64,000 nucleotides of DNA from Siphlonurus alternatus (Eukaryota; Arthropoda; Insecta; Ephemeroptera; Siphlonuridae), in assembly GCA_949825025.1 (NCBI GenBank), contig OX463778.1:13850171-13914170 (forward strand), given 5' to 3'. The position numbers and the translations under genes are program-made. Numbering within the stretch: position 1 is the first letter of the stretch; every line of letters begins with the position of its first letter. A model generated the notes under the pieces. That model worked only from the letters and a program-made list of their open reading frames with translations, was not told the origin of the DNA and did not search any database. Positions 23,063 to 35,336 of this stretch are shown in pieces.

Positions 23063-26000
23063 ATGGAGGGAACTGAAGCAGAAAAGAGTGAGCCAGGGAC
23101 GACGAACTCCACCCCAGAGTTGACACCGGCGACACCATTAATTGAGACCCGTCGAGTTTCTTTAACTGATGTGAGACGTCGCTTAGAAGCTGAGAAGAAA
23201 CGCATAGCAAATCTTAGGAAAAACCGCATCGAAGCAAAAGCTGCTGGTCCGAAGAGTCCAAAGATCCCGACACCTTCGAAACGCAAACCAGAGAGGTAAA
23301 AACTTCAGGCCTACTGTATCATATCCCCAAGCTTTTAAAACGGTTGAAATTGAATTATTTGGCTTATTTAGAAGCCTTTTACTCAGTGTATCCTGTTGTT
23401 TGAGCTGCTTTATGCTGTACATACTAAATACTGTTTGCAAATTACATTTTTATCTGAACAGAATATAATTTGCACAATATTGCATCATGCGCTAACAAAA
23501 TGATGAAATGCCGCAACAAACTATAAAAAAATCTATGTTCTAGACGCAGTGTTGGAGAGGTCGAGGTAAAGAAGAAGAAAGTAGAAACTCCTCCCAAGAA
23601 AAGTTCGGAGGCAGTTTCTCGTAAAAAAACTTTAAAACCCTCTTCTAAGTCATCCCCTGTTCCTGCAGTTGAGGAAATTGAAGATGATGTCTCAGTAGTT
23701 TTGCAGACAAAATCTAGCACAGAACCAGGTAAGCTTCATTCTGGGTTTCCCGGTAGGTACAGTATGCATGCTGAAAGATGATGGGACAATTCTGTATATA
23801 TTTTTTTAATTATGCATAAAAGTACTGTACATTATTGATTGACTGGAAGATTAAATTAAAATTTCCATTCTACTTGCATAAAGTAGTCACAAATTGGTTT
23901 TCAGTGATAAGATTCTCATCTACAAATTACACGAAGGTCTGTAACAATGCTGTGTTTTCAGACTCAAAGGCAGTGCCAGAGACTATCGTAGTAGCAGATG
24001 ACAGTGACTGTGAGGAACTGCCACTCTCGGCTCTGGTGGCGCTTGAAAAAGGAGACGCAGAGGCTGGCCTGCCTCCAGACACAGAGTATATCATCGGCTA
24101 CAGACTGGAAGCAAAGGACTTCAATGAAGACTGGTAATACACTTATAAGAAGAGTAGATACAACGATATCTTAAAATACATTAAAAAAAAGCAACCCACC
24201 CAATGTAGATTTACCGTTGCCTGTCACAAAATATATATTGAATAAGATAACTTAAGATACTGTAGTTTAATCCATGTTTAATTACACTAATTACTTTGTG
24301 TACGTTTTTAAGTTGCTCTTTTATCAAAAGTTGATGACTAAAATAATTATGAAATAAATACAGAATTACAGTAAGTACTGCAGTTTCAAAACCAAACTTT
24401 GTGACACCATATTTTTGTTGATTTCTGTCAATAACTAGACTATAACAAAATTATGTTTTTAGAGTATTGTTTTAAGATGAGTGACATTACCAACAAAGCT
24501 GATAGATAATATCTGTACTTGTTTAATGATTGATATTGCCCACATACTTTTTATTTTATTTATTTATTTCACCCAATGCATTTAAAAAAAAAAAGGTTAA
24601 AACTGGGTGAGGATAACGTACAAAGCGTAAAAACACTATATCACATAAGTGGTAGTTATCCCATTAATTACTTAATTAATACACATTATTAAACCAATAA
24701 GGTTAAGTCAGAGTTATTACATAATAACAAATAATTACTAAATAGATAAATAGTATTGTTTCACAGCATTAGCAAACTCATTACCAGTAGCTAATTTAAC
24801 ATTATTTGTTGCAATCTATCAATATATCTAGTGTACTTTAGTACTGCACCCGTTAGATGGTACTGTTTGCATTGTAGGTACCCTGCACGTGTGGTGGAAG
24901 TAGACCTGGACGACCGGGAGGTACTGGTGCACTTCGAGCGCTGGTCCTCTCGCTATGACGAGTGGATCTCCATGGACAGCAAGCGGCTGAGGCGTCCCGG
25001 AGCACTCTCAAATCCAACTACCGTCACCAAACAGAAGAGGTGATTTTAAACAGTTAATTGAAATATGTATTATAGTCAGACATAGATGTGTTTAAATTTA
25101 ATCTGTGCATGTTTTGAATTTTTTTAAGTGTTATTATTTTAAGTATCAGGTCATAGAAATAAAGTAAACATCTATTAAGTGAATAGTAGTAACCAAAACT
25201 CCATTTTATTATTAGAAATACATCACCAGAGGGGTCTTCAAATAACACCACTTAACCTAAACTTAACCTAAGACTGTCTTAGCGCAACAATAAAGAATAC
25301 GCTAAGACTGTCCTAATTTTAAGATTGTTGTAATTTGTGTTATTTGAAGACCCCCCAGTAATTTAAACGCTGTTTACAGATATTGCCAGTATTAGCCTAA
25401 ATTATAGAAATGCATTTTTTTACTTTTAAAAAAACTTTTAATAAATTGAACATGTTGCTGTGTTTAAAAAGAAACTTCTTAAAAGTTAGAGTGGCTGGTA
25501 ATCATCACTTCTAGCTTGATGAGACAATCAGCATTGAGATGTTGCAATAGTGATTGTTGCTATGTTATGTTACTTCATTTTCTTTTTTGTCTGTGCAGTG
25601 TGACCAAGCCTAAGGTAGTAACCCCCAAGCCTCCCCCGGTCATGCCCGCACAATCCCCGGTGTCAGAGAAGATCCCGCAACCCGCAGTGGCACGCACATT
25701 CAAGGTTGGAGACTGCGTGATGGCGAGCTGGTCAGACTCTCGCAAGTACCCCGCCAAGGTGCTCGAGGTCCTCGAAAAGGGTGAGTACCAAAGAAATCAT
25801 TTGAGATCTCCAAACCAGACACTGTTGTCAAAAGGGTGCATAAAATGCTTGAAGAATCTTTAGAATCACTTTTGAGAAAAATTAGGTTGAAATTTAAAGT
25901 TGAGTTTTATGAAACAAGTATTGGAGCTTGTTACAAAAAATCCGCCACTTAAAGCAATCCCAAGTGTAGTGTTCTTGAAATTTTTAAACATTTATCATGA

Positions 26001-29000
26001 AATTCCTTCTAAACTTTCTTGACTCTAGCAACAAGAGGTCAATTGGGACCAGCTGAAAACAATGCTTATGTTAGCTTCTCCAAGCTAAAATTACATAATG
26101 AATGAAATTTATTTTACCAAGTAGTTCAGTAAAAAAAAAAAAAAAAAAAACTCATAAGTAAAGATACTGGACTGTACAACAAAACATTAAAAGTTGGAGC
26201 GTTTATTCAAAACAATGATGAGTGACAATGAGTTTTGGTTAGGGTATTAAGGGTAAGGTAACGCCACCAATGTTAAAAAAAAAATCCCTCACACAAAAAT
26301 TCTGAAAAAATTTTAAAATGTTCTCCACTACACCCCTTATCAGTAGCTAAAATATCAGGTGTACAAATTCAATCTAGTTTTTGAGTTATGAATTTTTAAA
26401 GTTGACTAATTTAACATGGGATTTCCATTTCTGCATGTTAAAGTAGTCAACTTTAAAAATTCATAACTAAAAAACTAGAAGGAATTTGTGTACCTAATAT
26501 TTTAGCTACTGAAAGGGGGTGTAGAGGAGAACATTTTAAATTTTTTTCAGAATTTTTGTGTGAGGGATTTTTTTTAACATTGGTGGCGTTACCTTACCCT
26601 TAAGAATGGAAAAATGTGTACCTAAATTTTGCCTAATCACTTGCAAATGTCCCCTTTTTTAATTGTTGAGTTACTTGTCTAGTTTAGCATACCGGTACTC
26701 GTTTCTTGCTTCCATGACTACTACTATGTATATTTTACTTTCTTGTTTCAGACATGTACAGTGTACGTTTCTTCGATGGCTTTGCCAAGATCATTAAAGG
26801 CAATCGCATATCGCTTGGTCGCACTGGATCTGTGATGGAGCCGGAGGTAGGAATTTCTCATCTTTTTTGTATGATATGTTTGGATAATCAGTGAACTTCA
26901 TTATTTCCTTGATGAAAAATATTTTTGTAGTTAAATCATGTTAAATGTACTGTATTATAATTTGGTTAAAACAGAATATACTGCACTGGTTTGCTATACT
27001 TGTTCATACAAAACATACTGTAAGTAAAGTTGTTCTCCACAATTTGATTTTCTTTAATAATTTTAATTCTTCTAATAACTTGCATTTTAAATCAATTTAA
27101 ATATTAATTAAATATACTGTATGATTTTAACTCATATTTTAGATTTGTGATTAAAATAATATTATTTTTCCTTAATAATGTGAACATTTCAAGCTTGTCA
27201 ATAATTGACGAAATGCTGTCATGTATTTCCCAGACGAGTGTGGATGTACCCCCACCTATGGTATCTGTCTACCCCGTGGAGGAGGACATAGGCAGCAAGG
27301 CCGACAGACGGGAACGTAAACGGAAGCACACGGTCACGGAGCTGTTCAGTCTCAAGAGAAGGTCTAGTCCTCCCAGCAAGCCCGTCACTCCAGCAGCAAA
27401 GCCTGCTGTCACACCAGCCAAGCCTGCCCCTGCAACAGCCACCAAGACCCCCAGTACTGCCACTAAGACTCCAAGTACTGCTACCAAGGTACCTACCATG
27501 TCTGCAAAGGCTGTCGCTGCAGCAAAGGCTGCCACAACAACAAAGGCTGCGTCGGCAACAAAAGCTCCAAGTTCTCCAGCCAAGGCTGGGACATCTACTT
27601 CAGATGGCTCTCCTCCCAACAAGAGAAGTAAATCTAAAGTGCAGGCTCCCAAACTGCAGTCACCAGGACAGGAAGATCTGATGCTGATTAAGGTACAAGT
27701 CAAACAGTTTTATGTTTATTATGTATACAAAATCTTCATTCTGGATGTTTGTTTCATTGTACAAGTCATCTTCCTAGATGCTGTAAACAATTTAAATATA
27801 TTATTTGCCAGTGTAAATTAGAGTCTTTTCCTTTCTAAGAATTTTAGTATATCAAGATGAGTGAGTATTGCTAAAATATTGCTAAACTACATTTTTTAGT
27901 GATGATTTTTGAAATGAATTCCAAGCACTAATGAAGCTAACATTACAGACCCTGAGCAACAGTCCTCTTGAGGTTGGTAAGACAAAGGCTCGCGGTGCCC
28001 TTGGGGCCTCTGATCTTCGACGAGTACGTACTCTGCTCCCTCGAGCCCGCACAGATGAGGTAGTGTCTCAGGCTGAGCCCCCACCTCCTCACAACGCCTG
28101 CACGAGAGCCGCAGAGTCAAGTTTGGCCACCGAGACCCAGCCAAGCCAAGGGATACTAGAGGGAATGAAAATAGAGATGGAGGGAGACAATTTCAAGTGC
28201 CCGAATGAGGGATGTGGCAAACTCTATAGAAAAGAGAATCTATTACAGGTGAGACTTTTACTTTCATTTATTCCTGGTGTTATGAACACATTAATTCTTG
28301 AGGTGATCCCAGTGACAACAGCTGTTACCTCCTGCTGTTGCAGATGCACATCAAGCACTACCACCCCGAGCTGAAGAGTTTACTGATGGTGGTACCTAAG
28401 GTCCTTGACCTGGCCTACGCCCGCACGGTGGGTGACCTACCTTCTACCGCAGTGACTCCTCGACACCACCCAGCTGCTTCGTCACAGGCCACGGCTGCAG
28501 CGCCTTCACCAGCCATTCGCAAGAGTTTCACACCACAGATAGTGCTCAAGAAACCAAACAAGTGAGTAGTAGGAACTGTCTTGTTGGCACATTTTTTACT
28601 GCCATAGCTAAAATACTTACTATGTAGAGCTGCATACCCTGAGCAGCAGTGTGTAGAATTTTATATGTATGGAAAAAAATTATTTAATTCCAAATCCAAG
28701 AATATTCAAAGTTATAGCGCATTCAAATTTGAAACTAAAAAAACACATGTAATCTTTATATATTTAGAGTAGCATAGGCAAATTGGTCTTAAATAATTCA
28801 TAGAATAAAATCATTCCTTTATTTTAAGTTTTTTGCTCAGATTAATTACGCTAGTGGCAATTTAAATGATCAGGATTGTGCAATGGGAAGGCCAGCCAGA
28901 TATTGTTTCAGTTTTTGGAAGTAATGTTTTACTAGTAGGGAACCTTACAGTGTTAGGGTTCTTCTAATGATATTACAAATAAACTTTTGATGTTTAAAAG

Positions 29001-32000
29001 GAGGAATAAACCTCTAAACAAGCAAACAAGCATTTACCTCATATATATATTTTTTTTACAAAATAAATAAATAAATTTAATACTGTACATACATAACATC
29101 CTATTAAAAAAAATTATAGCATTTGACATCATAAAAAATAAATTTTAAATTGCAATACTGCAAATTGATGACAAATATTAACTATGTATTCCAACATTGC
29201 ATCTCTGATTGATGTAATTGTGATCTTCCTCAGGGTGGCTGAGAAGCCAGACAAGCCAGAGAAAGCTGAGAAGCCCCCAGTGGCCGAGGTAGCCCCCACA
29301 GAAAAGGCAGCTCCTCCACCGCCACCAGCCCGTGTGGAGAAGAGCCCACCCCCTGTCCCGCCTCCAGCCAACCTGTCACCTGCCAAGACAGGACACATCA
29401 AGTGAGTGGAACACACAAACATTTCTCATTGTTATTTAATTCAATTCTTTTTTGGTCATTTTCAATACATACAGACACAATCATAATGAAGGCACTCTGC
29501 ATGAAATGGTAAGACACATTAACTGTTAACTGTAAACCCTGAAAATGTTATTTGATTCACTTCATATTTTGATGAATATAAATAATAATCATAATATCAG
29601 AACTCTAAGATGTCCACAAATACTGCAAATTTAATAAAGCTGTAAAACAGTTCCTAATAATTGCTGTCTTTTTTCATTACATGTATGCCACTGAATGTAT
29701 TAATGTCTTAAGTGTTGCCAATGGCACAAATATTTATTAATAATGTAATATCATTGCAGTATAATATATGTATCTTTAACAGATACATTGATTTTTTTTT
29801 TAAGTCATGATTTTACTACAACATGAGTTTGTGATGGTTCTCAGGACTTTGTTGCCTGTCAACCGAGGCACTCCCAAGACCACAGAAGTCTCAAAGGAAG
29901 ATGCTAGGGTAGATGAGGAGAAAACCACAGCGCCTCTGTCGGCACTGCAGCAGGCCCTCATGTCCCCTCCAGGCCAGCTGAGTGCCATGCTGGCCAGCCA
30001 GAACAGCATGCAGGCAGACCAGAGGAGCAGCGTCAAGCCAGAGGGTGAGAGGGAACTCCTTTCTGAGCTAATGTGCCAAAACTTTGTCATATTATTATTG
30101 CAGCAGAAAGTGTCTATGATTCTTTTAAATACAGTACAATAATTCATATTAAATATATTGTGCTTTTTCTATTTTTTGCTGGTACTAAATACAAGTAAAA
30201 GTGTTATTTCTTCTCTCCCTTTCCACTTTTTTTTCTCTGCTCCCCTTTCCTCTTTCCACATGCAAAAAAAAAGTGAATTTCTCCCAATTATATAATAAAT
30301 TTGATTTCAAATTTTTCTTTTTAATGCTCTATTCTTGAGGGAGAAAAAATTGATGTTGTCCACTGACTGTAACTCGGTTTAATTTCTATGTCTCAGGCAA
30401 AACAATCTTCGTGTCACCTTCTCGAAGTGTGGCTGGTTCTCCACGAGGGGGGCGCACACGAGAGGAGAAGTCCCCCAGCAAGGAGCTCGTCAACTGTCTG
30501 TGTGGCATTCCCGACGAGGATGGGTTAATGATCCAGGTGAGGATAACAGTTATAAAGCTGAAAATACGAGCTTTTCGTTTTGAGCTTAAATACAAGTCGC
30601 AACTCCAAAGTCGCAACTTTTAACCCTGGCAGAACCAGGGTATAGAAAGTGGAGGGAGTTTGCGCAGTGACGTCATGGCCAATCAGAGAGGGCATTACTG
30701 GTTTTGTGACTTCTAGAAAAATCTCGTATTTTTTACTTAAAGTCTCACAGAAGCAGTGAACTAACGCTGGGTGTTTCAGTGCGACCTGTGTATGTGCTGG
30801 CAACATGGAGCATGCAACATGATTGAGACTGACGATCAGGTGCCTGACAAGTACGTGTGTCACATTTGCCTCCATCCTGCTCGTCAGCGCCAGTCTCGCA
30901 AGTACGCCCATGACCAAGACTGGCTCAAGGAGGGAGTGCTGCCGAGGTAAGCTTACAAGGGTCTCTCGATGTTGTGTAAATAAGCTTGCAGACATGTTCT
31001 ACTCACTACTTTTGATCTCTTATTATATTAAAATATTATGCTTATATCAGCACTCAAAAATACTTGTTCATTCACTAAATTGTATTTTTAAATACAGTAC
31101 ACTATATAGAAAATAATATTGTGTATAAAGAAAAGAAAAAAAACTCTTTGTCCACACACTATGTAGGGTTTCATTAATTCTTCTTTATTACAGTATTATT
31201 CAATTAAAAATATTATGGAGGGGGAGTGAATAGTATTTATAAATAACTGCAGAAATGTATAAGAATTGAAATAAATGTCGCCATTACATATGTCTCTTTG
31301 TAGGATGCCAATTCGTCGCAACCAGGGCAAGATTGTAAAGACGAGTACAGAAGCGATTCTGAAGGAGTCTCACGACATCACGGCTGCCATCGTGCGTATG
31401 CAGGAGGTGATCCACAGTCTCAGAGTCAAGATCAACATTGCAGAGTAAGTCATGATTCAGATCCTGTCCATTCTATTCTAATAAAACAACATTTATAAGT
31501 TTAAATGTAAATTTAAAAAAAAAATATATATATATCTCATAAAGTATGTATAAAAGTGTCAGATAGTTTGCCACTTGGGTCAAATAATACTATATATTTA
31601 TAAGTAAAAAGAGGTTTGGATACTGTAGATATCAGTCTAATTGGTACTTTATCAACAGGAAATCCGACCACCCAAAGCTGTACCTTTGGTCCAAGCGTTG
31701 GGAGGAGGAACAGCCCAAGCAGGAGCCAAGTCCCATCAAGGCTGAGACTAAAGACGTCAAGACTGACTCCCAGGAGGAGGCGAAGACTCAGATGGAGGGC
31801 AAGCCCGAGACGTCTGGCGGCAAGTCTGAGGAGGTGAGCAACCAGGAGATGAAGCTGGGCAGCCAGGGCTCCGACGACGCAGACCTGCACCCCGCCCTTA
31901 AGCTGCCGCTGAGTCAGTCAGAGCTCGAACACCTGGCGAGCACCGTGGAGAACAAGCTGAGAGCCACAGGTGAGATGACCGTCCTAAGTATGTTAAACAA

Positions 32001-32585
32001 AGTCCTTAATCTAGCCACGAAACAGGGGTTAAAAAAGATAAATCCTGTACAGAAAATTTCCAACATTCCGATCACCGAAGGTTCACAGAACTGTAGGTGG
32101 ACAAAGTTTCCTTGCTCGTTTAATTATTTAATTTGTCTATTTGATCCCATGATCCAATACAGATGAGTTCAGTTTCTAGTACATCATGAACATGACATTA
32201 AACCCAACACACTTTGTATAATAGCAATAGCTCAATGTTGTCACTGATAATATTGATATTATTTCTCAAATCTAACAACACTGTTTTCATCACAGAGGAA
32301 CCAAGAGCTGCTGTGAAGCCTGTGAAGGCCCCTGAACCAGAGGCCGCAATCCAGCCTGCTGCATGTCGCCTGGTGCTGTTGGAGCACATTGAACGTCTGC
32401 AGGCAAGACTGGAGGCGAGGCTGGAGGAGTTGGAGGCCCAGGTAGATGCCCTGGAGGCACGTGACCCGCAGCTAAGCAACGTGGAGGAAAGCGAGAACTG
32501 CCCACGCACCAAGGAGACCCTGAGGTTACTGCAGAGGGACCTCGCCTCCATCACCAAGATCAGCAATTACGCCACCTCAGACTAG
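23063..32585 (+). CDS. PHF20: PHF20 / MBD-R2-like chromatin reader (16 exons, complete)
   Basis: Probable subunit of the NSL complex, which with the acetyltransferase MOF acetylates histone H4 at housekeeping promoters. Exons: 23063-23295, 23544-23728, 23962-24133, 24878-25039, 25599-25780, 26752-26846, 27234-27692, 27949-28248, 28344-28561, 29234-29401, 29845-30044, 30397-30536, 30780-30946, 31304-31444, 31659-31969, 32296-32585; all phases join (3423 nt, 1140 aa). Domains: basic N-terminus; Tudor/MBT-like 1 (aa ~183-240, [26 protein letters not shown]); Tudor 2 (~285-340, [19 protein letters not shown]); Lys/Pro/Ala-rich linker with TATKTPS repeats; one C2H2 finger (~578-604, [19 protein letters not shown]); Pro-rich region; PHD finger (~822-880, [22 protein letters not shown]); C-terminal coiled coil. 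Human PHF20 is ~1012 aa and fly MBD-R2 ~1170 aa. I see no THAP or MBD domain, so it is closer in layout to PHF20. Boundaries are hand-placed and alternative splicing is possible. Confidence 0.9.
24541..24662 (-). mobile_element. SINE-like or LINE-tail repeat, copy 2 (PHF20-like intron 3)
   Basis: Read on the minus strand it starts GGGATAACTACCACTTATGT, contains GATATAGTG and TTATCCTCACCC, and ends GGGTGAAATAAATAAATAAA. It matches 18215-18357 in order and spacing, with a diverged middle. Confidence 0.6.
25231..25355. mobile_element. 125-bp element with ~18-bp terminal inverted repeats (intron 4)
   Basis: GGGGTCTTCAAATAACACCA at the left and GTGTTATTTGAAGACCCC at the right, with an inner pair around TAAGACTGTCTTAGCG and its inverse. 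MITE-like and non-coding. Confidence 0.7.
26247..26603. mobile_element. TTAA-bounded foldback element (PHF20-like intron 5)
   Basis: TTAA at 26247-26250 and 26600-26603. TTAAGGGTAAGGTAACGCCA is mirrored exactly by the right end, and arms pair to within ~20 bp of the centre (AAAGTTGACTAATTTAACAT and its inverse). Its left half is related to 37202-37441. Confidence 0.85.
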
Positions 32586-32594
32586 CAGAGAATC

Positions 32595-32785
32595 TAGGGT
32601 AGTGTCCCATTTCATTTTACATTCACTGTAAGGGCTTTCCTCGGTCCCTCCCCTCCAACATGGCTGCTATAAAGTATACAATGGAGAAGTAAAACATTTT
32701 CAGCCATTTTTTTAGGGAACATTGTAGGGGACAAAATTTTGTGTTTTGGGATGCAACCTACTAAACTTGAGACTTTTTCTAGATT
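32595..32785 (+). repeat. Dispersed repeat, copy B, inside the PHF20-like 3' UTR
   Basis: Ordered blocks shared with 3656-3850, including CCCTCCAACATGGC and TGTAGGGGACAAAAT followed by GTGTTTTGGGATGCAACC. It lies between the stop codon (32585) and the poly(A) signal (32801). Confidence 0.55.
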
Positions 32786-32800
32786 ACAGCTGTTAATTTA

Positions 32801-32806
32801 AATAAA
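32801..32806 (+). terminator. Poly(A) signal AATAAA of the PHF20-like gene
   Basis: First AATAAA after the stop codon, about 215 nt downstream; predicted 3' end of the transcript. Confidence 0.5.
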
Positions 32807-33468
32807 CTTCAATGCAAAACTAATAGCTGATTTCCAGAAAGAACCTATGTATGCTGCCTGTCATATTTAGTATGGTTTTTGTCATTTTGTTATGTCTTAA
32901 GTCATTGGATTGTCTTCTTAGAATAGAATAGAATAGATTTATTTGACCACAGGCAGTACATACAATGACAAAATAAATTGTCATAATGCAGCATTAGTCT
33001 TGTCAGCTTAAAATATTTAATAACTAAAACATAAAAAAAAACAAAACAATAGTCACATGAATATTAATAAATCACATGTTAATAATAGCTGATGAATAAT
33101 TCATCGTGTTGGTGACTTCTTTGCAAAATTTACTTTAAAATTACCAGCTAAATCATAGTCGTCGACTTTTGTATCAGACAATGCAATGTTTACATTTTGT
33201 ACAAAGATAAGCCTACCTGGTCTGTTAAGATTGAAACAGAAGGACTGAAACTTAGCCCCAAATTTTTTAATTTAACCAAACGTCATATTTTCACCATTAT
33301 TTATAAAATCATGTTCCAACAAAGTACTGCATGTATAGGAATTAGAAAAGAAATATGTATCAAGAAATGAATGATATCCAAAGTTTATTACAGTTAAATG
33401 AAAAATTTATTTAGTATATTACATGTATTTATTTTTATCATATAATATATTTAACCATAAATATGGCC

Positions 33469-33531
<63 letters not shown>

Positions 33532-34145
33532 AAAAAATATATAGATTAAAGTAGTAGTGTAATTAAATATTTACTTTTAAGTTAATTAATAACATTTAAT
33601 TGTTCAGTGTTGTATTTAAAACTAAAATTATGATTCAGAGATTGAATTAAAACCTTTAAAATATTAGATTTACGTAGTTGAGGTACAGAATTTAAGAAGA
33701 TCTATTTTTCGATCTATTTTTCAAACTCTGCAGTCATCAATACAGTCAACAGATGTGATTATATAATTATTAACTAAACGAAAAAATTCTAAAATTTTCT
33801 GTTTCAAGCTTTTCTATGATTACAACTTTCTTTTTTCAGTGCAAAAATTGTCAATTAGCAGTTGCTTGCTGGCTTATTTTGGGTTCCTTTTTTATTTGTT
33901 AATTAAAGAAAATGGTTTGCACTTGTTATCCCTTAATTTTTATTCAATGCAAATAAAGTAAACATCATAAGTTGTAATTGCATTGAAATATATTTTATAA
34001 TAATTTGTAATTTTCAATAGTGGAAAATTTTATTGTAAATTTTAAATAAAGTTATATTTATAAAGTTGTAAATAGGAAAATAGCGTGTCAACGTAAATTT
34101 CTTTCTGAAAGTGTTTGAATTTAATGACTTAAATATTACTTTATT
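32807..34145. other. AT-rich intergenic with simple repeats
   Basis: No gene seen. It starts with a short (TAGAA)n run at about 32923-32939 followed by TTTATTTGACCACAGGCAGT, the look of a reversed LINE tail. A poly(A)/(AAAG)n tract follows at 33474-33537. Confidence 0.45.
33474..33537 (+). repeat. Poly(A) then (AAAG)n microsatellite
   Basis: About 28 A followed by about eight GAAA units. Confidence 0.95.
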
Positions 34146-34412
34146 TCAGGGACCGGATGCACGCGTTTTTTTCGTGCATCCGAGATGCGCATCCGGATGC
34201 AAATTAATTTTTCGTGCATCCATGGATGCGCATCCGGATGCAAATTTATTTTTCCTGCATCTGGGATGCGCATCCGGATGCAAATTTATTTTCCATGCAT
34301 CTGAGATGTGCATCCGGATGCATTAATTTTTTCCCGTGCATCTGGGATGCACGGATGCGGATGCAAGCCCATTTTTGCGCATCCGTTTGCATCTTGCATT
34401 TGCATCCAATCT
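34146..34412 (+). repeat. GCATCCGGATGC minisatellite, cluster 1
   Basis: About five imperfect units of 40-60 bp containing ATGCGCATCCGGATGCAAAT and TTTTTCGTGCATC. The core GCATCCGGATGC is a perfect 12-bp dyad. The short open frames here are by-products of the repeat. Confidence 0.85.
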
Positions 34413-34556
34413 TTGGTTTTTATAATACACTTTGTTTCTTGTAATTTTTAAACGACAAGTGGCAAATAAATTTAAAAAATATGCCTCGTGTTAAAGATTT
34501 ATTTAGAGGCCATGTTGGCAAAAAACCTGATAAAAAAAGAGAAAAAAAAGTGTTAA

Positions 34557-34735
34557 ATGAATGCAAATTTATTTTTCGTGCATCCGTGGATGCGCATCCA
34601 GATGCAAATTTATTTTTCATGCATCTGGGATGCGCATCCGGATGCATTCATTTTTTCCTGTGCATCTGGGATGCACGGATGCGGATGCAAGCCCATTTTT
34701 GCGCATCCGTGTGCATCTTGCATCTGCATCCGATC
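34557..34735 (+). repeat. GCATCCGGATGC minisatellite, cluster 2
   Basis: Same units as 34146-34412. The last ~95 bp of both clusters (ending TTGCATCTGCATCC or TTGCATTTGCATCC) are nearly identical, so the whole block was duplicated with ~145 bp of unrelated sequence between. That spacer holds a short Met-initiated lysine-rich frame (34481-34556) of unknown meaning. Confidence 0.8.
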
Positions 34736-34739
34736 CCTG

Positions 34740-35334
34740 CTTTATTTTAATTGTTTCTAGAATGAAGTGGTTTGTTTGCTTGTTTGTAATGAGAACAATG
34801 AAAATGTAAATAACAAAATGCATATAATAAATCTCTAAAATAATATATATTTTACTTATTATTAATGAATAATGAACAACCTTCATAAATTATTATTATG
34901 CAGCAATAAACATATATATATTTTATTTCCATTTTGTTGCAAAAAGTCAATTTTTTATTACATCATGTGAAAAATTTGCCAACATGGTTTATTATTTATA
35001 AGTACATCTATAACGAGGCCAGATAAATCAAGTAGTAAAAAGTAAAGAATTTAAACTAATTTAAAAATATATGCGGCAGCGTATTTATGAAAAAAATTTG
35101 AACATTAATTAGACCTTATTGTGGATCTGGACTAGAGGAGCTAGACCTAATAAATTTTCTACAAAAATAAACTATTATGAATAATTGGCAGAATATGGAG
35201 TAATAATAATGATTTCACAACAGACTGCCCACATGCAATGATGCAAAAAGTGCATATATAATAAAATTAATTGTAATACATATTAATTAAGGGCCCTTTT
35301 TTTCTTGCTTTGTTTTTTTCAGCAGCTTTTTTAA
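34740..35334. other. AT-rich intergenic, no gene seen
   Basis: No supported frame or repeat boundary between the minisatellite and the mariner-like element. Confidence 0.4.
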
Positions 35335-35336
35335 TA

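Noticed and set aside
27269..27703. 144-codon minus-strand frame
   Set aside because: Shadow of the Lys/Ala/Pro-rich exon 7 of the PHF20-like gene; low-complexity codons leave the opposite strand open.
34111..34809. Overlapping 67-89 codon frames as secreted peptides
   Set aside because: They are readings of the GCATCC minisatellite in several frames; repetitive and without a signal peptide.
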